From positions 1 to 55,395 of the forward strand of contig MHAK01000127.1 of the NCBI GenBank assembly GCA_001802945.1: 55,395 nucleotides of DNA, read 5' to 3'. The notes under the pieces were generated by a model, which was given only the letters and a program-made list of their open reading frames with translations, was not told where the DNA came from and made no database searches. Below are positions 1-8,826 of the stretch, piece after piece. Every line of letters starts with the position of its first letter. The stretch's first letter is position 1. This DNA comes from Ignavibacteria bacterium RIFCSPLOWO2_12_FULL_56_21 (GTDB lineage Bacteria > Bacteroidota > Ignavibacteria > UBA10030). Both the position numbers and the translations under genes were made by a program.

Positions 1-1
1 C

Positions 2-520
2 GTTCCCTTGATGCATCGGACCGTCTCCTACCTTGCCCAAGAGCAGGCTGTGCGCGCTATCGTTCGTACGGGCACGGAAGTGGCGGTCCCCCTCTCGCGG
101 ACCGCGAGAGGAAGGCTGCGCATTGTTATGCCGGACAGGCAGGAGATCGCCGCAACGCCAACGATCACACCATCCGGTGCGGCCGTATCGTTCAGGGAAA
201 CTCGCTTACCGGGAGTATACAGCGTCATGGAAGATGGGGCAGAAATCGACCGCTTTGCGGTCAACATTGCCGCGGAAGAAGGTGATACCGCTCCGGCGGA
301 CGAAACGCGCGAACGAAAGCTTTGGGAAGACATCGGCGTATCCCCGGACCGAGTACGCAGGCTCGATCCGGTCGTTCCGCTTGAGATTTCGATCCGTCAG
401 GCCCGCTTTGGGACAGAAGTTTGGCGTTGGTTCCTCTCGGCTGCACTCGTGCTGGCCGTGGTCGAGCTGTTGCTTTCATCATATCTTCGAACATCGCGCG
501 AGCAGGGAGGGGCATCATGA
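2..520 (+). CDS. BatA-like membrane protein, C-terminal part (cut by left edge)
   Basis: The reading frame is open from base 2, so the gene begins upstream of the window. The visible part starts with VPLMHRTVSYLA, which resembles the segment after the vWA-like region in BatA/aerotolerance-type proteins of Bacteroidota. A beta-rich stretch follows, then one membrane helix near the C-terminus (about residues 142-163, WRWFLSAALVLAVVELLLSS) and a short polar tail. The stop overlaps the hflX start by four bases (ATGA at 517-520), implying translational coupling. The family assignment rests on the opening motif and topology only; the true N-terminus and any vWA domain cannot be seen. Confidence 0.55.
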   Translation, partial: VPLMHRTVSYLAQEQAVRAIVRTGTEVAVPLSRTARGRLRIVMPDRQEIAATPTITPSGAAVSFRETRLPGVYSVMEDGAEIDRFAVNIAAEEGDTAPADETRERKLWEDIGVSPDRVRRLDPVVPLEISIRQARFGTEVWRWFLSAALVLAVVELLLSSYLRTSREQGGAS

Positions 521-1815
521 TAGAACTTGCCGGGACGGGCCGCGAGAGGTGTGTGCTCGTTGGAGTATCCACGCGCGCTTCTTCGCGTGAAATGCTCTCG
601 GATTCTCTTGACGAACTGGCTCTCCTTGCCGACACGGCGGGGGCCGATGTTGCATCGCGCGTCGTTCAGGACCGCGATCGTTTCGACCCGTCGACTTTCA
701 TCGGCAAGGGAAAGGTGGAGGAGCTTCGCGCGCTTGTGGCGAATGAGCACATACCGCTGGTGATCTTCGACGACGACCTCTCTCCCGTGCAAGTGCGGAA
801 CCTTGAAAAATCTCTTGAGGTCAAGGTTCTCGACCGGAGCGGCCTCATTCTCGACATCTTCGCTTCCCGGGCAAAGTCGAACGAATCAAAAACGCAGGTC
901 GAACTTGCGCAACTCCAGTATTTGCTTCCCCGATTGACCCGGGCATGGACTCATCTGTCCAAACAATTCGGCGGCATCGGCACGAAGGGGCCCGGCGAGA
1001 CGCAGATCGAAACGGACCGCAGGATGATCCGGACGCGTATCGGTCACCTCAAGGACAAGCTCGATCGTATTGGACAACAGCGGGACACACAGCGCAAGAG
1101 CCGGCGGCGTCACATCCGGGCGGCGCTGGTCGGTTACACGAACGTGGGAAAGTCGACGCTCTTAAATCTCCTGTCGGGGTCGGAAGTATTCGTTGAGAAT
1201 CGACTGTTCGCAACGCTCGACCCAACGACGCGGTTCGTCGATCTTGGGGGCGGGAACACGATGCTGATGACCGATACCGTAGGGTTCATACGCAAACTTC
1301 CCCATCATCTCGTCGCGTCGTTCAAGAGTACGCTGGAAGAGACGACGGAGGCGGACTTCCTCATTCATGTCGTCGACATTTCGAGCAAGAATTTCGAAGA
1401 GCAGATCGGCGTGGTGAAGGAAACGCTGGAAGAACTCGGAGCGGGGGCGAAAACGACGATCATGGTCTTTAACAAGCTCGACCGGCTTGTCGACCGCAGC
1501 ATCATGCCGGCCGTCGTCCAGGAATTTCCGCGGCACGTGTTCGTGTCCGCAACGAGGGGCATCAACATCCTGGGCTTGAAAGAGGCTCTGCTGGACCTCG
1601 TGCGGATGGAATTCCGGGACATGACCGTCCGCATGCCCCAGATGCAGCAACGCGCTATTTCACAGCTTCACGATATCGCTGAAGTCCTTGAACAATCCTA
1701 CGTGGAACAGGAGGTCCTGCTAAAAGTCCGCGTCGCCATCCGGGACGAGTACAGCATCCGTCAGCTGGTCAAGGATGCTGAGGGGTCTTTGGAATCCGTT
1801 CAGGCTCCAGGATAA
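517..1815 (+). CDS. hflX: Ribosome-associated GTPase HflX
   Basis: The 432-residue protein has the full HflX layout: an N-terminal nucleotide-binding-like domain with the FIGKGKVEEL motif (about residues 62-71), a coiled linker, and a G domain. The P-loop GYTNVGKSTLL starts at residue 206, the G3 region is DTVGFIRKLP, and the G4 motif is NKLD. HflX binds the 50S subunit and rescues or splits stalled 70S ribosomes, especially under heat stress. The ATG at 517 is chosen because it has a GGGAGGGG ribosome-binding site and overlaps the upstream stop. An in-frame start further upstream (421) would lie inside the preceding gene. The 3' end overlaps the convergent hydrolase gene by 47 bp. Confidence 0.95.
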   Translation: MIELAGTGRERCVLVGVSTRASSREMLSDSLDELALLADTAGADVASRVVQDRDRFDPSTFIGKGKVEELRALVANEHIPLVIFDDDLSPVQVRNLEKSLEVKVLDRSGLILDIFASRAKSNESKTQVELAQLQYLLPRLTRAWTHLSKQFGGIGTKGPGETQIETDRRMIRTRIGHLKDKLDRIGQQRDTQRKSRRRHIRAALVGYTNVGKSTLLNLLSGSEVFVENRLFATLDPTTRFVDLGGGNTMLMTDTVGFIRKLPHHLVASFKSTLEETTEADFLIHVVDISSKNFEEQIGVVKETLEELGAGAKTTIMVFNKLDRLVDRSIMPAVVQEFPRHVFVSATRGINILGLKEALLDLVRMEFRDMTVRMPQMQQRAISQLHDIAEVLEQSYVEQEVLLKVRVAIRDEYSIRQLVKDAEGSLESVQAPG

Positions 1816-2413
1816 CCGTTCCTTCAAAAGCCCGCCGCACTGCTTCCGCATCTCCCCTGCTTCCCACAATATCACCCCAGTGCATCGGAATGACGACTGA
1901 GGCGTTGAGCGAGCGTGCAACCTGGCCCGCCTCGATGCCCGACATCGTGTAGGTGCCGCCGCACGGCAGCATCACAACGTCCGCTTTTGCGCGGACGATC
2001 TCCGGTATCGCGTCCGTATCGCCCGTGTGATAGATCCGCTGTCCCGACGACAAGGTGACAATGTATCCTACCCATCCGTTCTCCTTTGGATGGTACTTTC
2101 TCCCCAAGTTGTACGCGGGCAACGTTTCCAGTTTCCACCGCCCGGCGTCAATCTGAACGCCCGGCGTGACGACGATGCCTCTACCCCCGACCTTCTCCAG
2201 TGTGTCCTGAGTCCCCACGACGATCGTTTCCGGCTTCCGGATGATCTTCACGTCATCCGGAGAGCAATGATCGTAATGCGCATGCGTGATCAGAATGAGG
2301 TTCGCCTGTGGCGCCCCTGGCTGAAGCTTCCAAGGATCAATGTAGACAAGCGCGCCGGCATCTTCGATCAGAAAGGACGCGTGTCCGAGCCAGTGAATAT
2401 GGGAGATGTTCAT
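1769..2413 (-). CDS. Metallo-beta-lactamase-fold metal-dependent hydrolase (UlaG/UPF0173-like)
   Basis: The 214-residue protein shows the metal-binding THAHYDH motif near residue 44, HTGDTD near 130 and a C-terminal PMHWGD, which together define the small metal-dependent hydrolase branch of the MBL superfamily. It starts with GHASF after a short strand, as in UPF0173 proteins. No signal peptide is visible, so it is probably cytoplasmic. The substrate is unknown. It lies 11 bp downstream of the adenosine deaminase gene on the same strand and is probably the last gene of the hutH-add unit. Its end overlaps hflX convergently. Confidence 0.85.
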   Translation of the reverse strand: MNISHIHWLGHASFLIEDAGALVYIDPWKLQPGAPQANLILITHAHYDHCSPDDVKIIRKPETIVVGTQDTLEKVGGRGIVVTPGVQIDAGRWKLETLPAYNLGRKYHPKENGWVGYIVTLSSGQRIYHTGDTDAIPEIVRAKADVVMLPCGGTYTMSGIEAGQVARSLNASVVIPMHWGDIVGSRGDAEAVRRAFEGTVILEPERIPKTPQHP

Positions 2414-2424
2414 AGCGGTTCGTC

Positions 2425-3552
2425 TTATTCTTTACTCCCCCGGTGTCGTTTCGACTTGAGCACCGTCCGTGCTTTGGCGTACCCCGGTTTGATAATATCG
2501 TAAATGATCGCAATTCGCTTCTTGTACGGTATGAACGCGCTCTTCATGGCGTTAATCGTCAGCTTTTCCAGCTCATCCAGTCCAAGTCCGAATTCCCGAT
2601 GCGCCGTCAGATATTCGTCGGTCAATGTTATTCCGCTCATCAGTCGGTCGTCGGTATTCAACGTTACGCGGAAGCGATAGCGATGGAATATGCCGAACGG
2701 GTGATCCTCAACGCGCTTGACCGCCCCCGTATGCACATTGCTGGTCAGACAGATCTCAAGCGGAATGCGTTTGTCCAAAACATACTGCGCCAGCGTTCCC
2801 ATGCTCAGAACCTCGCCGTCCTTGATACGCATGTCTTCAATGAGGCGCGTAGCATGGCCAATCCTGTGGGCGCCGCACCATTGGACGGCTTGCCAGATCG
2901 ATTCCTTCCCAAATGCCTCGCCGGCATGCACCGTAATGTTGAAGTTCTCTCTCTGGATGAAATGGAAAGCGTCGACGTGTTTCTTGGGAGGGTAACCTCC
3001 TTCTTCTCCGGCGAGGTCGAATCCCACAACGCCTTGATTTCGAAAATCGACGGCAAGCTCGGCCACCTCCAGCGACGCCTCAGGCTTCATATGCCGCATG
3101 GCACAGAGGATGAGACCAGATTCCACGCCGAATGTTTTCCGCCCCAGTTCGAGCCCGCGCAAGACCGACCTCACGATTCGCTCGTGATGGAGTCCCTTAC
3201 CGGTGTGAAAAACCGGGGCAAAGCGTGTTTCGAAGTAGACGATGCCGTCGTTCTTCATGTCCTCGACGGTCTCGTACGCCACACGCTCCAGGGCCTCTTC
3301 GGTCTGCATCACGGCACATGTGTGCTCAAAGCCTTCCAGGAACAGCGGCAGGCTTCCCCTTTGCGCACCCCGCTGAAACCATTTTCCCAATTCCTCCGGG
3401 TCTGTCGTCGGAAGTCCGCCGTACTTCTGGTCGCGTGCAAGCTCGATCACTGTGGCCGCCCGTACTCCCCCGTCAAGATGGTCGTGCAAAAGGACCTTTG
3501 GCAGCGAGCGCATAAAGGAGGGAGTCATCGGGTCATGGGTGGAACGTTTCAT
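2425..3552 (-). CDS. add: Adenosine deaminase
   Basis: This 375-residue amidohydrolase carries the zinc and catalytic motifs of adenosine/adenine deaminases: HDHLDG near residue 20 (normally HxHLDG), the TVHAGEAFG segment with the catalytic Glu, HRIGHATRL, SNVHTGAV and NTDDRLMSG. It hydrolyses adenosine to inosine and ammonia in purine salvage or catabolism. The ATG at 3552 is chosen because the frame upstream runs into hutH and lacks family similarity. NTDDR replaces the usual NTDDP, a minor variation. It sits 5 bp downstream of hutH, so both are probably on one nitrogen-scavenging transcript. Adenine or AMP deaminase relatives are possible, but the motif set fits adenosine deaminase best. 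Confidence 0.9.
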   Translation of the reverse strand: MKRSTHDPMTPSFMRSLPKVLLHDHLDGGVRAATVIELARDQKYGGLPTTDPEELGKWFQRGAQRGSLPLFLEGFEHTCAVMQTEEALERVAYETVEDMKNDGIVYFETRFAPVFHTGKGLHHERIVRSVLRGLELGRKTFGVESGLILCAMRHMKPEASLEVAELAVDFRNQGVVGFDLAGEEGGYPPKKHVDAFHFIQRENFNITVHAGEAFGKESIWQAVQWCGAHRIGHATRLIEDMRIKDGEVLSMGTLAQYVLDKRIPLEICLTSNVHTGAVKRVEDHPFGIFHRYRFRVTLNTDDRLMSGITLTDEYLTAHREFGLGLDELEKLTINAMKSAFIPYKKRIAIIYDIIKPGYAKARTVLKSKRHRGSKE

Positions 3553-3557
3553 GGCGG

Positions 3558-5108
3558 TCACGAGAGTGGTCCAACAGCCCGTTCCACTGCGTTGAGCAGG
3601 AAACCTGACTGGAGTTGTTGAAGGATGACTTGGATATCGTTGTGGAGCACCCTGTCGCGGTCGGCGAACGGGACGGCCGAACGGACGGCCCTGTAAGCGG
3701 CTTCCGTCCCTTTCCCGGCGGCAAGGGGCGTTTCGGATTTCCAGCGCCGGGCATAATCGAGCGCCTGGCAAGCGCACAACAATTCGATCGCCAGCACGGT
3801 TTCCGCGTTCTGGAGAATTCTCCACGCCTTTTGGGCGCTGATCGACCCCATGCTGTTGTGGTCCTCCTGATTCGCCGAAGTTGGGATGGAATCCACGCTC
3901 GCCGGATGTGCGAGGACTTTGTTTTCGGACACCAGCGACGCAGCCGTATATTGAGCGATCATCAGGCCTGAATGCAGGCCCCCTTCCATTGCCAGGAACC
4001 GCGGAAGGCCGCTGAGCGATCCGTTGACAAGCCGCTCCGTCCGTCGTTCGGAAATATTGGCGAATTCTGCAAGTGCGATAGCGAGGAAATCGAGGGCCAG
4101 AGCCATCGGCTGTCCGTGAAAATTTCCACCCTCCAGATGGACGCCCGACTTCGGGAAGATGAGGGGATTGTCGTTTGCCGAGTTGATCTCAATGGCCACT
4201 TTGTCTGCGACGTACGAAATGGCGTCGCGCGACGCTCCGTGCACCTGCGGACAACACCGGATGGAATACGCGTCCTGGACACGCTCGTCGCCGTGTCGAT
4301 GGGATTCGCGCAGTTTGCTACCTTTCATCAATGCCCGGAGATTGTTGGCAGCGTGCATCTGTCCAACGTAGGGTCGCACGGCATGTATGCGCGCGTCAAA
4401 CGGGGTGTCGCTTCCGCGGAGCGCTTCGACGCTGACCGCGGCGGCGATGTCGGCAATGCGCACAAGTTCCAACGATCTGTGTACAGCGAGAGCAGCATAG
4501 GAAGTCATCATCTGCGTGCCGTTGATGAGCGCCAAACCCTCCTTTGCCGTCAATTTCACGGGAGCTATGCGTGACCTCTTCAGGGCTTTTCCCGCCGACT
4601 CCATGCTCCCGTCGTTTCGCCAGACATTACCCCGGCCAAGCATGGCTAGCACGAGGTGCGCCAGTTGCACGAGGTCGCCACTCGCCCCGACGGAGCCCTG
4701 CGAAGGAATGACAGGAATGATATCGGCGTTTACCATAGAACAGAGGGTATGCACTGTTGCAACTCGGATACCGGAAAATCCTTTTGCCAGAGCATTGACC
4801 CTGAGCGCCATCATGGCACGTACAATCTCACGGGGGAGCGGCTCGCCAGCACCGGCAGCATGACTCAGGATAAGGTTTTCTTGAAGTTCCTCAATGCGAT
4901 CGATGTCGATCCTGACATTCGCAAACTCACCAAATCCGGTCGTCACGCCGTACACAGTTTCACCTTCGCTGAGCCATCGCTCCACAAGCGCCCGGGAGGC
5001 CGTCATTTTCTTCACAGCGCGCGGTCCGAGCGCGACACGACTTTTCCGGACGGCGATCTCCCAGAGTTGCTCGACGTTCAGGTCAGTGCCATTCAGTTGA
5101 ATTGCCAT
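3558..5108 (-). CDS. hutH: Histidine ammonia-lyase
   Basis: HutH (516 residues, normal length) converts L-histidine to trans-urocanate and ammonia, the first step of histidine use. The Ala142-Ser143-Gly144 triad in GSVGASGDL, which cyclises to the MIO electrophile, is intact and at the canonical position. Other family signatures are YGVTTGFG, QDAYSIRCCPQVHG and the SANQEDHNSMG segment. It is transcribed away from the rest of the hut genes (hutU, hutI, ftcD lie rightward), from an intergenic region with a candidate promoter for each direction. The start follows a run of G (GGGGGGAAAG on the plus side) with no strong Shine-Dalgarno motif. Confidence 0.97.
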   Translation of the reverse strand: MAIQLNGTDLNVEQLWEIAVRKSRVALGPRAVKKMTASRALVERWLSEGETVYGVTTGFGEFANVRIDIDRIEELQENLILSHAAGAGEPLPREIVRAMMALRVNALAKGFSGIRVATVHTLCSMVNADIIPVIPSQGSVGASGDLVQLAHLVLAMLGRGNVWRNDGSMESAGKALKRSRIAPVKLTAKEGLALINGTQMMTSYAALAVHRSLELVRIADIAAAVSVEALRGSDTPFDARIHAVRPYVGQMHAANNLRALMKGSKLRESHRHGDERVQDAYSIRCCPQVHGASRDAISYVADKVAIEINSANDNPLIFPKSGVHLEGGNFHGQPMALALDFLAIALAEFANISERRTERLVNGSLSGLPRFLAMEGGLHSGLMIAQYTAASLVSENKVLAHPASVDSIPTSANQEDHNSMGSISAQKAWRILQNAETVLAIELLCACQALDYARRWKSETPLAAGKGTEAAYRAVRSAVPFADRDRVLHNDIQVILQQLQSGFLLNAVERAVGPLS

Positions 5109-5144
5109 GGGGGGAAAGTTAACGGTGGGAATGACTGATTGTGC

Positions 5145-5173
5145 AATGTACCCCGAATGTGAAATACTTACAA
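5145..5173 (-). promoter_or_regulatory. Candidate hutH promoter
   Basis: Read on the minus strand, TTGTAA (5173-5168) and TACATT (5150-5145) are separated by exactly 17 bases, a housekeeping-type layout about 37 bp upstream of the hutH start. It faces the candidate promoter of the kinase gene, so this 198-bp gap would control both arms of the locus. Pattern match only. Confidence 0.4.
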
Positions 5174-5195
5174 CACGCGAATCTGAGCGGTTTGA

Positions 5196-5224
5196 TTGAC
5201 TTTCGAAACGAAACTGAGTATCAT
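5196..5224 (+). promoter_or_regulatory. Candidate promoter of the receiver-kinase gene
   Basis: TTGACT (5196-5201) and TATCAT (5219-5224) have a 17-base spacer. The predicted transcription start, near 5231, would leave a leader of about 75 bases before the ATG at 5307, and that leader contains the stem-loop at 5249-5270. Confidence 0.45.
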
Positions 5225-5248
5225 CTCATCAGATAGAGGCGGCTTTTC

Positions 5249-5270
5249 GGTTTGTAATTCTTACCAAACC
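5249..5270 (+). other. Stem-loop in the leader of the receiver-kinase gene
   Basis: GGTTTG (5249-5254) and CAAACC (5265-5270) form a 6-bp stem that can be extended by TAA/TTA with one bulged C, leaving a small loop. No U-tract follows, so it is not a classical terminator. It could be a protein-binding inverted repeat or an mRNA structure. Function unknown. Confidence 0.3.
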
Positions 5271-5306
5271 TGGCTACGGACCGACCACCTACCCCACCTA
5301 CCATTT

Positions 5307-6413
5307 ATGCCCGAAGAAGAGAAGATAAGGGTACTGATTGCCGATGACGAAGATCCGCTGCGCATGACTCTTGCCGCGTGGCTGACCGACGAAGGCTTCG
5401 ATGTTAAACAGGCGGCTGACGGACTCGAGGCTATCAAGAAAGTTCAGGGAGAGGATTTTGACATTGCTCTACTGGACATCAAGATGCCGGGGGCAAACGG
5501 ACTGGAGGTACTCCGATACATCAAGAAGAATTCCGCGGCGACCGAAGTGGTTATGGCTACCGGGATGAGCGACGTCGGAATGGCGGTTGAAGCGATGAAG
5601 CTTGGCGCACGGGAGTACCTCACAAAGCCGATCGACATGGATCAACTGGTACCCCAACTCCGCAATCTCATCAAGAAACGGGATGCGGAAGACAGAATCC
5701 GCAAGCTCCAGGCGGAGCACACGTCGCGTCTTCTCTACGATCTCCACAATCCCATCGCCGGCCTGAAACAGAGCATCGGATATCTCATGAAAGGCATGGC
5801 GGGAACAATCGGCGATCATCAGAAAGAGCTTCTGGGCTACATGACCTCGTCGATTGACAAGGTCATTCTGCTGCTGAATGACATGATGGACCTGACGAAG
5901 CTCGAAGGGGGCCGCGTCCGGCTGAACAAGGGCATTGGAAGTCTCGGAATGACCGTTCAGACGGTCATGAACGAATTTCGCGTTCCCATCCAATCGGCCA
6001 AGATCACCCTCGATGTCCATGTAGAAGACGAGCTGCCTACACTGGAATACGATGCGGAGAAGATCGAGCAGGTCGTCAAGAATTTTCTGACCAACGCACT
6101 CAAATACACGCCCGAGCAGGGAGCGATCGTCGCGCAGGTACGGAAGGTTGCTCTCGTGATCGAAGAGGGCCAGCAGCCGAGCGAGTATGTTTTGGTCTCC
6201 GTGTTCAACAGCGGTCCGGGAATCCCTAAAGACCGGCTTGGGCTAATCTTCGACCGGTACCGGGACCTTGTCGCCGGCGGCGACAACAAGAAATCTACGG
6301 GTCTCGGCCTGATCATTTGCCAGCGGATCGTCGAGTCCCACAACGGCAAGATCTGGGTGGAATCCGAGGAGGGAAAAGGGGCGACATTTTCATTCGCCCT
6401 CCCTGTGCGGTAG
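5307..6413 (+). CDS. Receiver-histidine kinase hybrid (REC-HisKA-HATPase)
   Basis: A soluble 368-residue signalling protein. Residues about 7-120 form a receiver domain with acidic residues in IADDED and phosphoacceptor Asp57 in LLDIKMPG. A dimerisation segment follows with an atypical H-box, His147 in DLHNPIAG instead of SHELRTPL. The C-terminal ATPase has the N-box NFLTNALKY, the NSGPGIP loop and STGLGLIICQ. A receiver preceding the kinase is typical of intermediates in phosphorelays. No sensor or membrane segment exists, so input probably comes from another kinase. The ATG at 5307 is preferred to upstream in-frame starts because these precede the predicted promoter -10 and lack domain content. 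The next gene starts 4 bp downstream. Confidence 0.88.
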   Translation: MPEEEKIRVLIADDEDPLRMTLAAWLTDEGFDVKQAADGLEAIKKVQGEDFDIALLDIKMPGANGLEVLRYIKKNSAATEVVMATGMSDVGMAVEAMKLGAREYLTKPIDMDQLVPQLRNLIKKRDAEDRIRKLQAEHTSRLLYDLHNPIAGLKQSIGYLMKGMAGTIGDHQKELLGYMTSSIDKVILLLNDMMDLTKLEGGRVRLNKGIGSLGMTVQTVMNEFRVPIQSAKITLDVHVEDELPTLEYDAEKIEQVVKNFLTNALKYTPEQGAIVAQVRKVALVIEEGQQPSEYVLVSVFNSGPGIPKDRLGLIFDRYRDLVAGGDNKKSTGLGLIICQRIVESHNGKIWVESEEGKGATFSFALPVR

Positions 6414-6417
6414 GAGC

Positions 6418-7785
6418 ATGAACCCTCCGGCGATGCATATCCTTGTCGTCGATGATGAAACGGATTTCCAGACTGTCATTCGCTCCACCCTGGAGAACGA
6501 GGGGTATCGCGTAACGACTGCCGGGGACGGCGCCGCCGCCATCAATCAGCTGCAAGCTGCTTCGTTCGATCTGGCCCTTCTGGATGTGCGCCTGCCGCGC
6601 GTCGACGGCGTGGAAGTTCTCCGGTTCTTGCGCGATCATTTCCTCGATACGCAGGCTGTGATGCTTACGGGCGTGAACGATATCCGCCTTGCGGTCGAGT
6701 GCATGCAGCTCGGAGCCTATTCGTACATACCCAAGCCCTACTCTTCGATCGAACTGTTAGCAGTAATTCGTCGGGCGCTCGAGCGGAAACGCCTCCTGCA
6801 GGAAAACCGTGTCCTCAAGGTTGAACTCTCACGTCACGCGATGGCGGAAACGATCATCGGCCGCAGCAAGCCCATGCTCGACGTCCTCAGTGTCGCATCG
6901 CGCGTTGCTCCCACCGATTCGACCGTACTCATCCAGGGACCCAGCGGCACCGGAAAAGAACTTGTTGCCAGCTTCATCCATCGCAACAGCCTTCGAAAAG
7001 AGAATCCATTCATCACCATCAATTGCGCCGCCGTGCCCGAAACGCTCATCGAGAGCGAGCTGTTCGGCCACGAAAAAGGGGCGTTCACAGACGCCGTCGC
7101 CCAGCGACAGGGGCTCGTCGAAATGGCGAGCACCGGAACGTTGTTCCTGGACGAGGTCGGCGAAATCAGCACGATGATGCAGCCGAAGTTGCTCCGGTTT
7201 CTGCAGACCGGGGAGTTCCGCCGCGTCGGAGGCAACAAGGCCCTCAACTCCAACGTTCGGGTCGTCTCTGCCACTAATAAAGACCTGCGGAGCGAAGTCG
7301 CTGATGGACGATTCCGCGAAGACCTGCTGTACCGGCTCAATGTGATCACCCTCGAGGTTCCGCCGTTACGCGACAGGAGCGAAGACATTCCACAGCTTGT
7401 CGAACACTTCCTGCGCAAACGCGTGCGGTCGAAAGCGGTAAAAATGATTGACGACAAAGCGATGGAGCTGCTGATGCGCTATGACTGGCCGGGAAACGTT
7501 CGGGAACTTGAGAACGTGATCGAGCGCGCCGGCATCCTGTGCCGCGAAGGAATGATCCGGGTTGAGGACATTGCACTTCCGGCAGGATTGCATCCGGGAC
7601 GGCGGGAGCAGAATGGAGACTCAATCCTTGGGACAGCCGTCGGCATGCGGGAGATTGAGAAGGCCCATATCGACGGCGTCTTGAAACTTGTCAGTTGGAA
7701 TAAGAACACGGCGGCCGGCATTCTTGGCATCAGTTTGAAAACGCTCTACACAAAGATCCAGCAATTCAACCTGACCCGGGATTGA
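6418..7785 (+). CDS. NtrC-family sigma-54-dependent response regulator
   Basis: The 455-residue protein has an N-terminal receiver (Asp56 in LLDVRLP), an AAA+ domain (Walker A GPSGTGKE at 174-181, GAFTDA sigma-54 contact loop at 221-226, Walker B LFLDEVGE) and a Fis-type helix-turn-helix at the C-terminus (NKNTAAGILGISLKTLYTKI). It activates RNA polymerase containing sigma-54 when phosphorylated. It lies 4 bp after the receiver-kinase gene and is its likely partner. A second in-frame ATG at 6433 is possible. No convincing -24/-12 promoter was found in the neighbouring gaps, so its targets may lie elsewhere. Its position upstream of hut genes suggests, but does not show, control of nitrogen use. 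Confidence 0.92.
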   Translation: MNPPAMHILVVDDETDFQTVIRSTLENEGYRVTTAGDGAAAINQLQAASFDLALLDVRLPRVDGVEVLRFLRDHFLDTQAVMLTGVNDIRLAVECMQLGAYSYIPKPYSSIELLAVIRRALERKRLLQENRVLKVELSRHAMAETIIGRSKPMLDVLSVASRVAPTDSTVLIQGPSGTGKELVASFIHRNSLRKENPFITINCAAVPETLIESELFGHEKGAFTDAVAQRQGLVEMASTGTLFLDEVGEISTMMQPKLLRFLQTGEFRRVGGNKALNSNVRVVSATNKDLRSEVADGRFREDLLYRLNVITLEVPPLRDRSEDIPQLVEHFLRKRVRSKAVKMIDDKAMELLMRYDWPGNVRELENVIERAGILCREGMIRVEDIALPAGLHPGRREQNGDSILGTAVGMREIEKAHIDGVLKLVSWNKNTAAGILGISLKTLYTKIQQFNLTRD

Positions 7786-7825
7786 CCGCCCATCCCGATC
7801 CTGCTCTACACTCGCTCTCTCCCGC

Positions 7826-8323
7826 ATGCATCTTTGGATCCTCCGCCATGGAGAAGCGCTTCGGCCTCCCCACGTTGATGATGCCGACAGACCGTTAAGC
7901 GACGTCGGCATGCGGCAGGCAAACGCCGCCGCAGTTGCAATCAGCAAGCTGGAAGTCCTTGAGGAGATATGGACGAGCCCATTGCTCCGCGCCAGACAGA
8001 CTTCCGATGCGTTTGCGAGGGCGTGTACCGGCGTTCCGGTCCGCGTCGTCGAAGAACTGGCGCCGGGGACCCGCCCCAGAACGATCGTAGACCTCCTCCG
8101 GACATCGCAAACAAAGTCTGTTCTGCTCGTCACGCACGAGCCGCTGAGCAGCGATCTGACCTCCTTTCTTGCCGCCGGCGACGGTTCCCTCCATGTCGAG
8201 TTCACCCCGTGCACGCTTGCTCTCCTCGCGTTTGGCCGCGATATACGCAAAGGCGGCGGCATTATCAGGGCATTCCTGCCCCCCGAAGCAATACTCCATC
8301 AACGCATCACGCATAGGAGTTGA
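7826..8323 (+). CDS. sixA: SixA-like phosphohistidine phosphatase
   Basis: A 165-residue histidine phosphatase-fold protein. The catalytic LRHGEA motif is at residues 6-11, with SPLLRARQT and THEP (second catalytic His) further on, matching the short SixA branch. E. coli SixA dephosphorylates Hpt-type phosphohistidines such as that of ArcB. Here an Hpt-bearing hybrid kinase is encoded two genes downstream, so a local role in resetting that relay is plausible (inference). No clear Shine-Dalgarno motif precedes the ATG. The stop lies just before the ridA-like start. Confidence 0.8.
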   Translation: MHLWILRHGEALRPPHVDDADRPLSDVGMRQANAAAVAISKLEVLEEIWTSPLLRARQTSDAFARACTGVPVRVVEELAPGTRPRTIVDLLRTSQTKSVLLVTHEPLSSDLTSFLAAGDGSLHVEFTPCTLALLAFGRDIRKGGGIIRAFLPPEAILHQRITHRS

Positions 8324-8325
8324 TC

Positions 8326-8826
8326 ATGCATGCAAGCGCTTCCTGGTGTATCCTCCCTGCCTGTGTACTGATGACGTCGTGCGGACCGAACGAGGATCGT
8401 GTTCGCGCGATGATCGCAGACGAATTCGCCCGACAGGGAACAAAATCGTTCATTGTCCAGGCAGAAACCATCGGACCGTACAGCCCGGCGATACGGACAG
8501 GGTCGTTCGTTTTCGTGTCGGGTCAGATAGGTCTCGATCCGGCGACAGGGGCGCTTGCCGGCAATGATATCCAAGCGCAGACCCGACAGGCGATGTCTAA
8601 TCTCCTGACAATACTGTCCAAGGCGGGATGCGACTCTTCCGACGTTGTGCAGTGCACAGTCTACCTCACGGACATGAAGGAATTTCCAAGCATGAATCAG
8701 ATCTATGGTGGGTACTTCCAGGAAGACCGTTACCCAACCCGGACGACCGTCGAAGTACGTTCCCTCCCACGGAACGCAAAGATCGAGGTGGCCGCCGTCG
8801 CATACGCACCGCAGCTCCCGCAATGA
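8326..8826 (+). CDS. RidA-family protein with a putative lipoprotein signal
   Basis: Residues about 35-165 are a RidA (YjgF/Rid) domain: [27 protein letters not shown], and the catalytic-type Arg in [10 protein letters not shown] followed by KIEV. RidA proteins hydrolyse reactive enamines and imines to ketoacids and ammonia in the cytoplasm. Unusually, the protein begins with a short hydrophobic segment ending in LMTSC, which resembles a signal peptidase II lipobox, so it may be exported and lipidated. ATG 8326 has an AGGAG site six bases upstream; a TTG at 8320 is less likely. The stop overlaps the hutU start (ATGA), coupling it to urocanase. Imine chemistry in histidine breakdown would give it a role there (inference). 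Confidence 0.78.
   Translation: MHASASWCILPACVLMTSCGPNEDRVRAMIADEFARQGTKSFIVQAETIGPYSPAIRTGSFVFVSGQIGLDPATGALAGNDIQAQTRQAMSNLLTILSKAGCDSSDVVQCTVYLTDMKEFPSMNQIYGGYFQEDRYPTRTTVEVRSLPRNAKIEVAAVAYAPQLPQ

Noticed and set aside
33-590. 185-residue frame overlapping the BatA-like gene
   Set aside because: Wrong frame of two real, coupled genes; no similarity or ribosome-binding site.
2443-3621. 392-residue plus-strand frame
   Set aside because: Antisense to the adenosine deaminase gene, which has full catalytic motifs; the frame has none.
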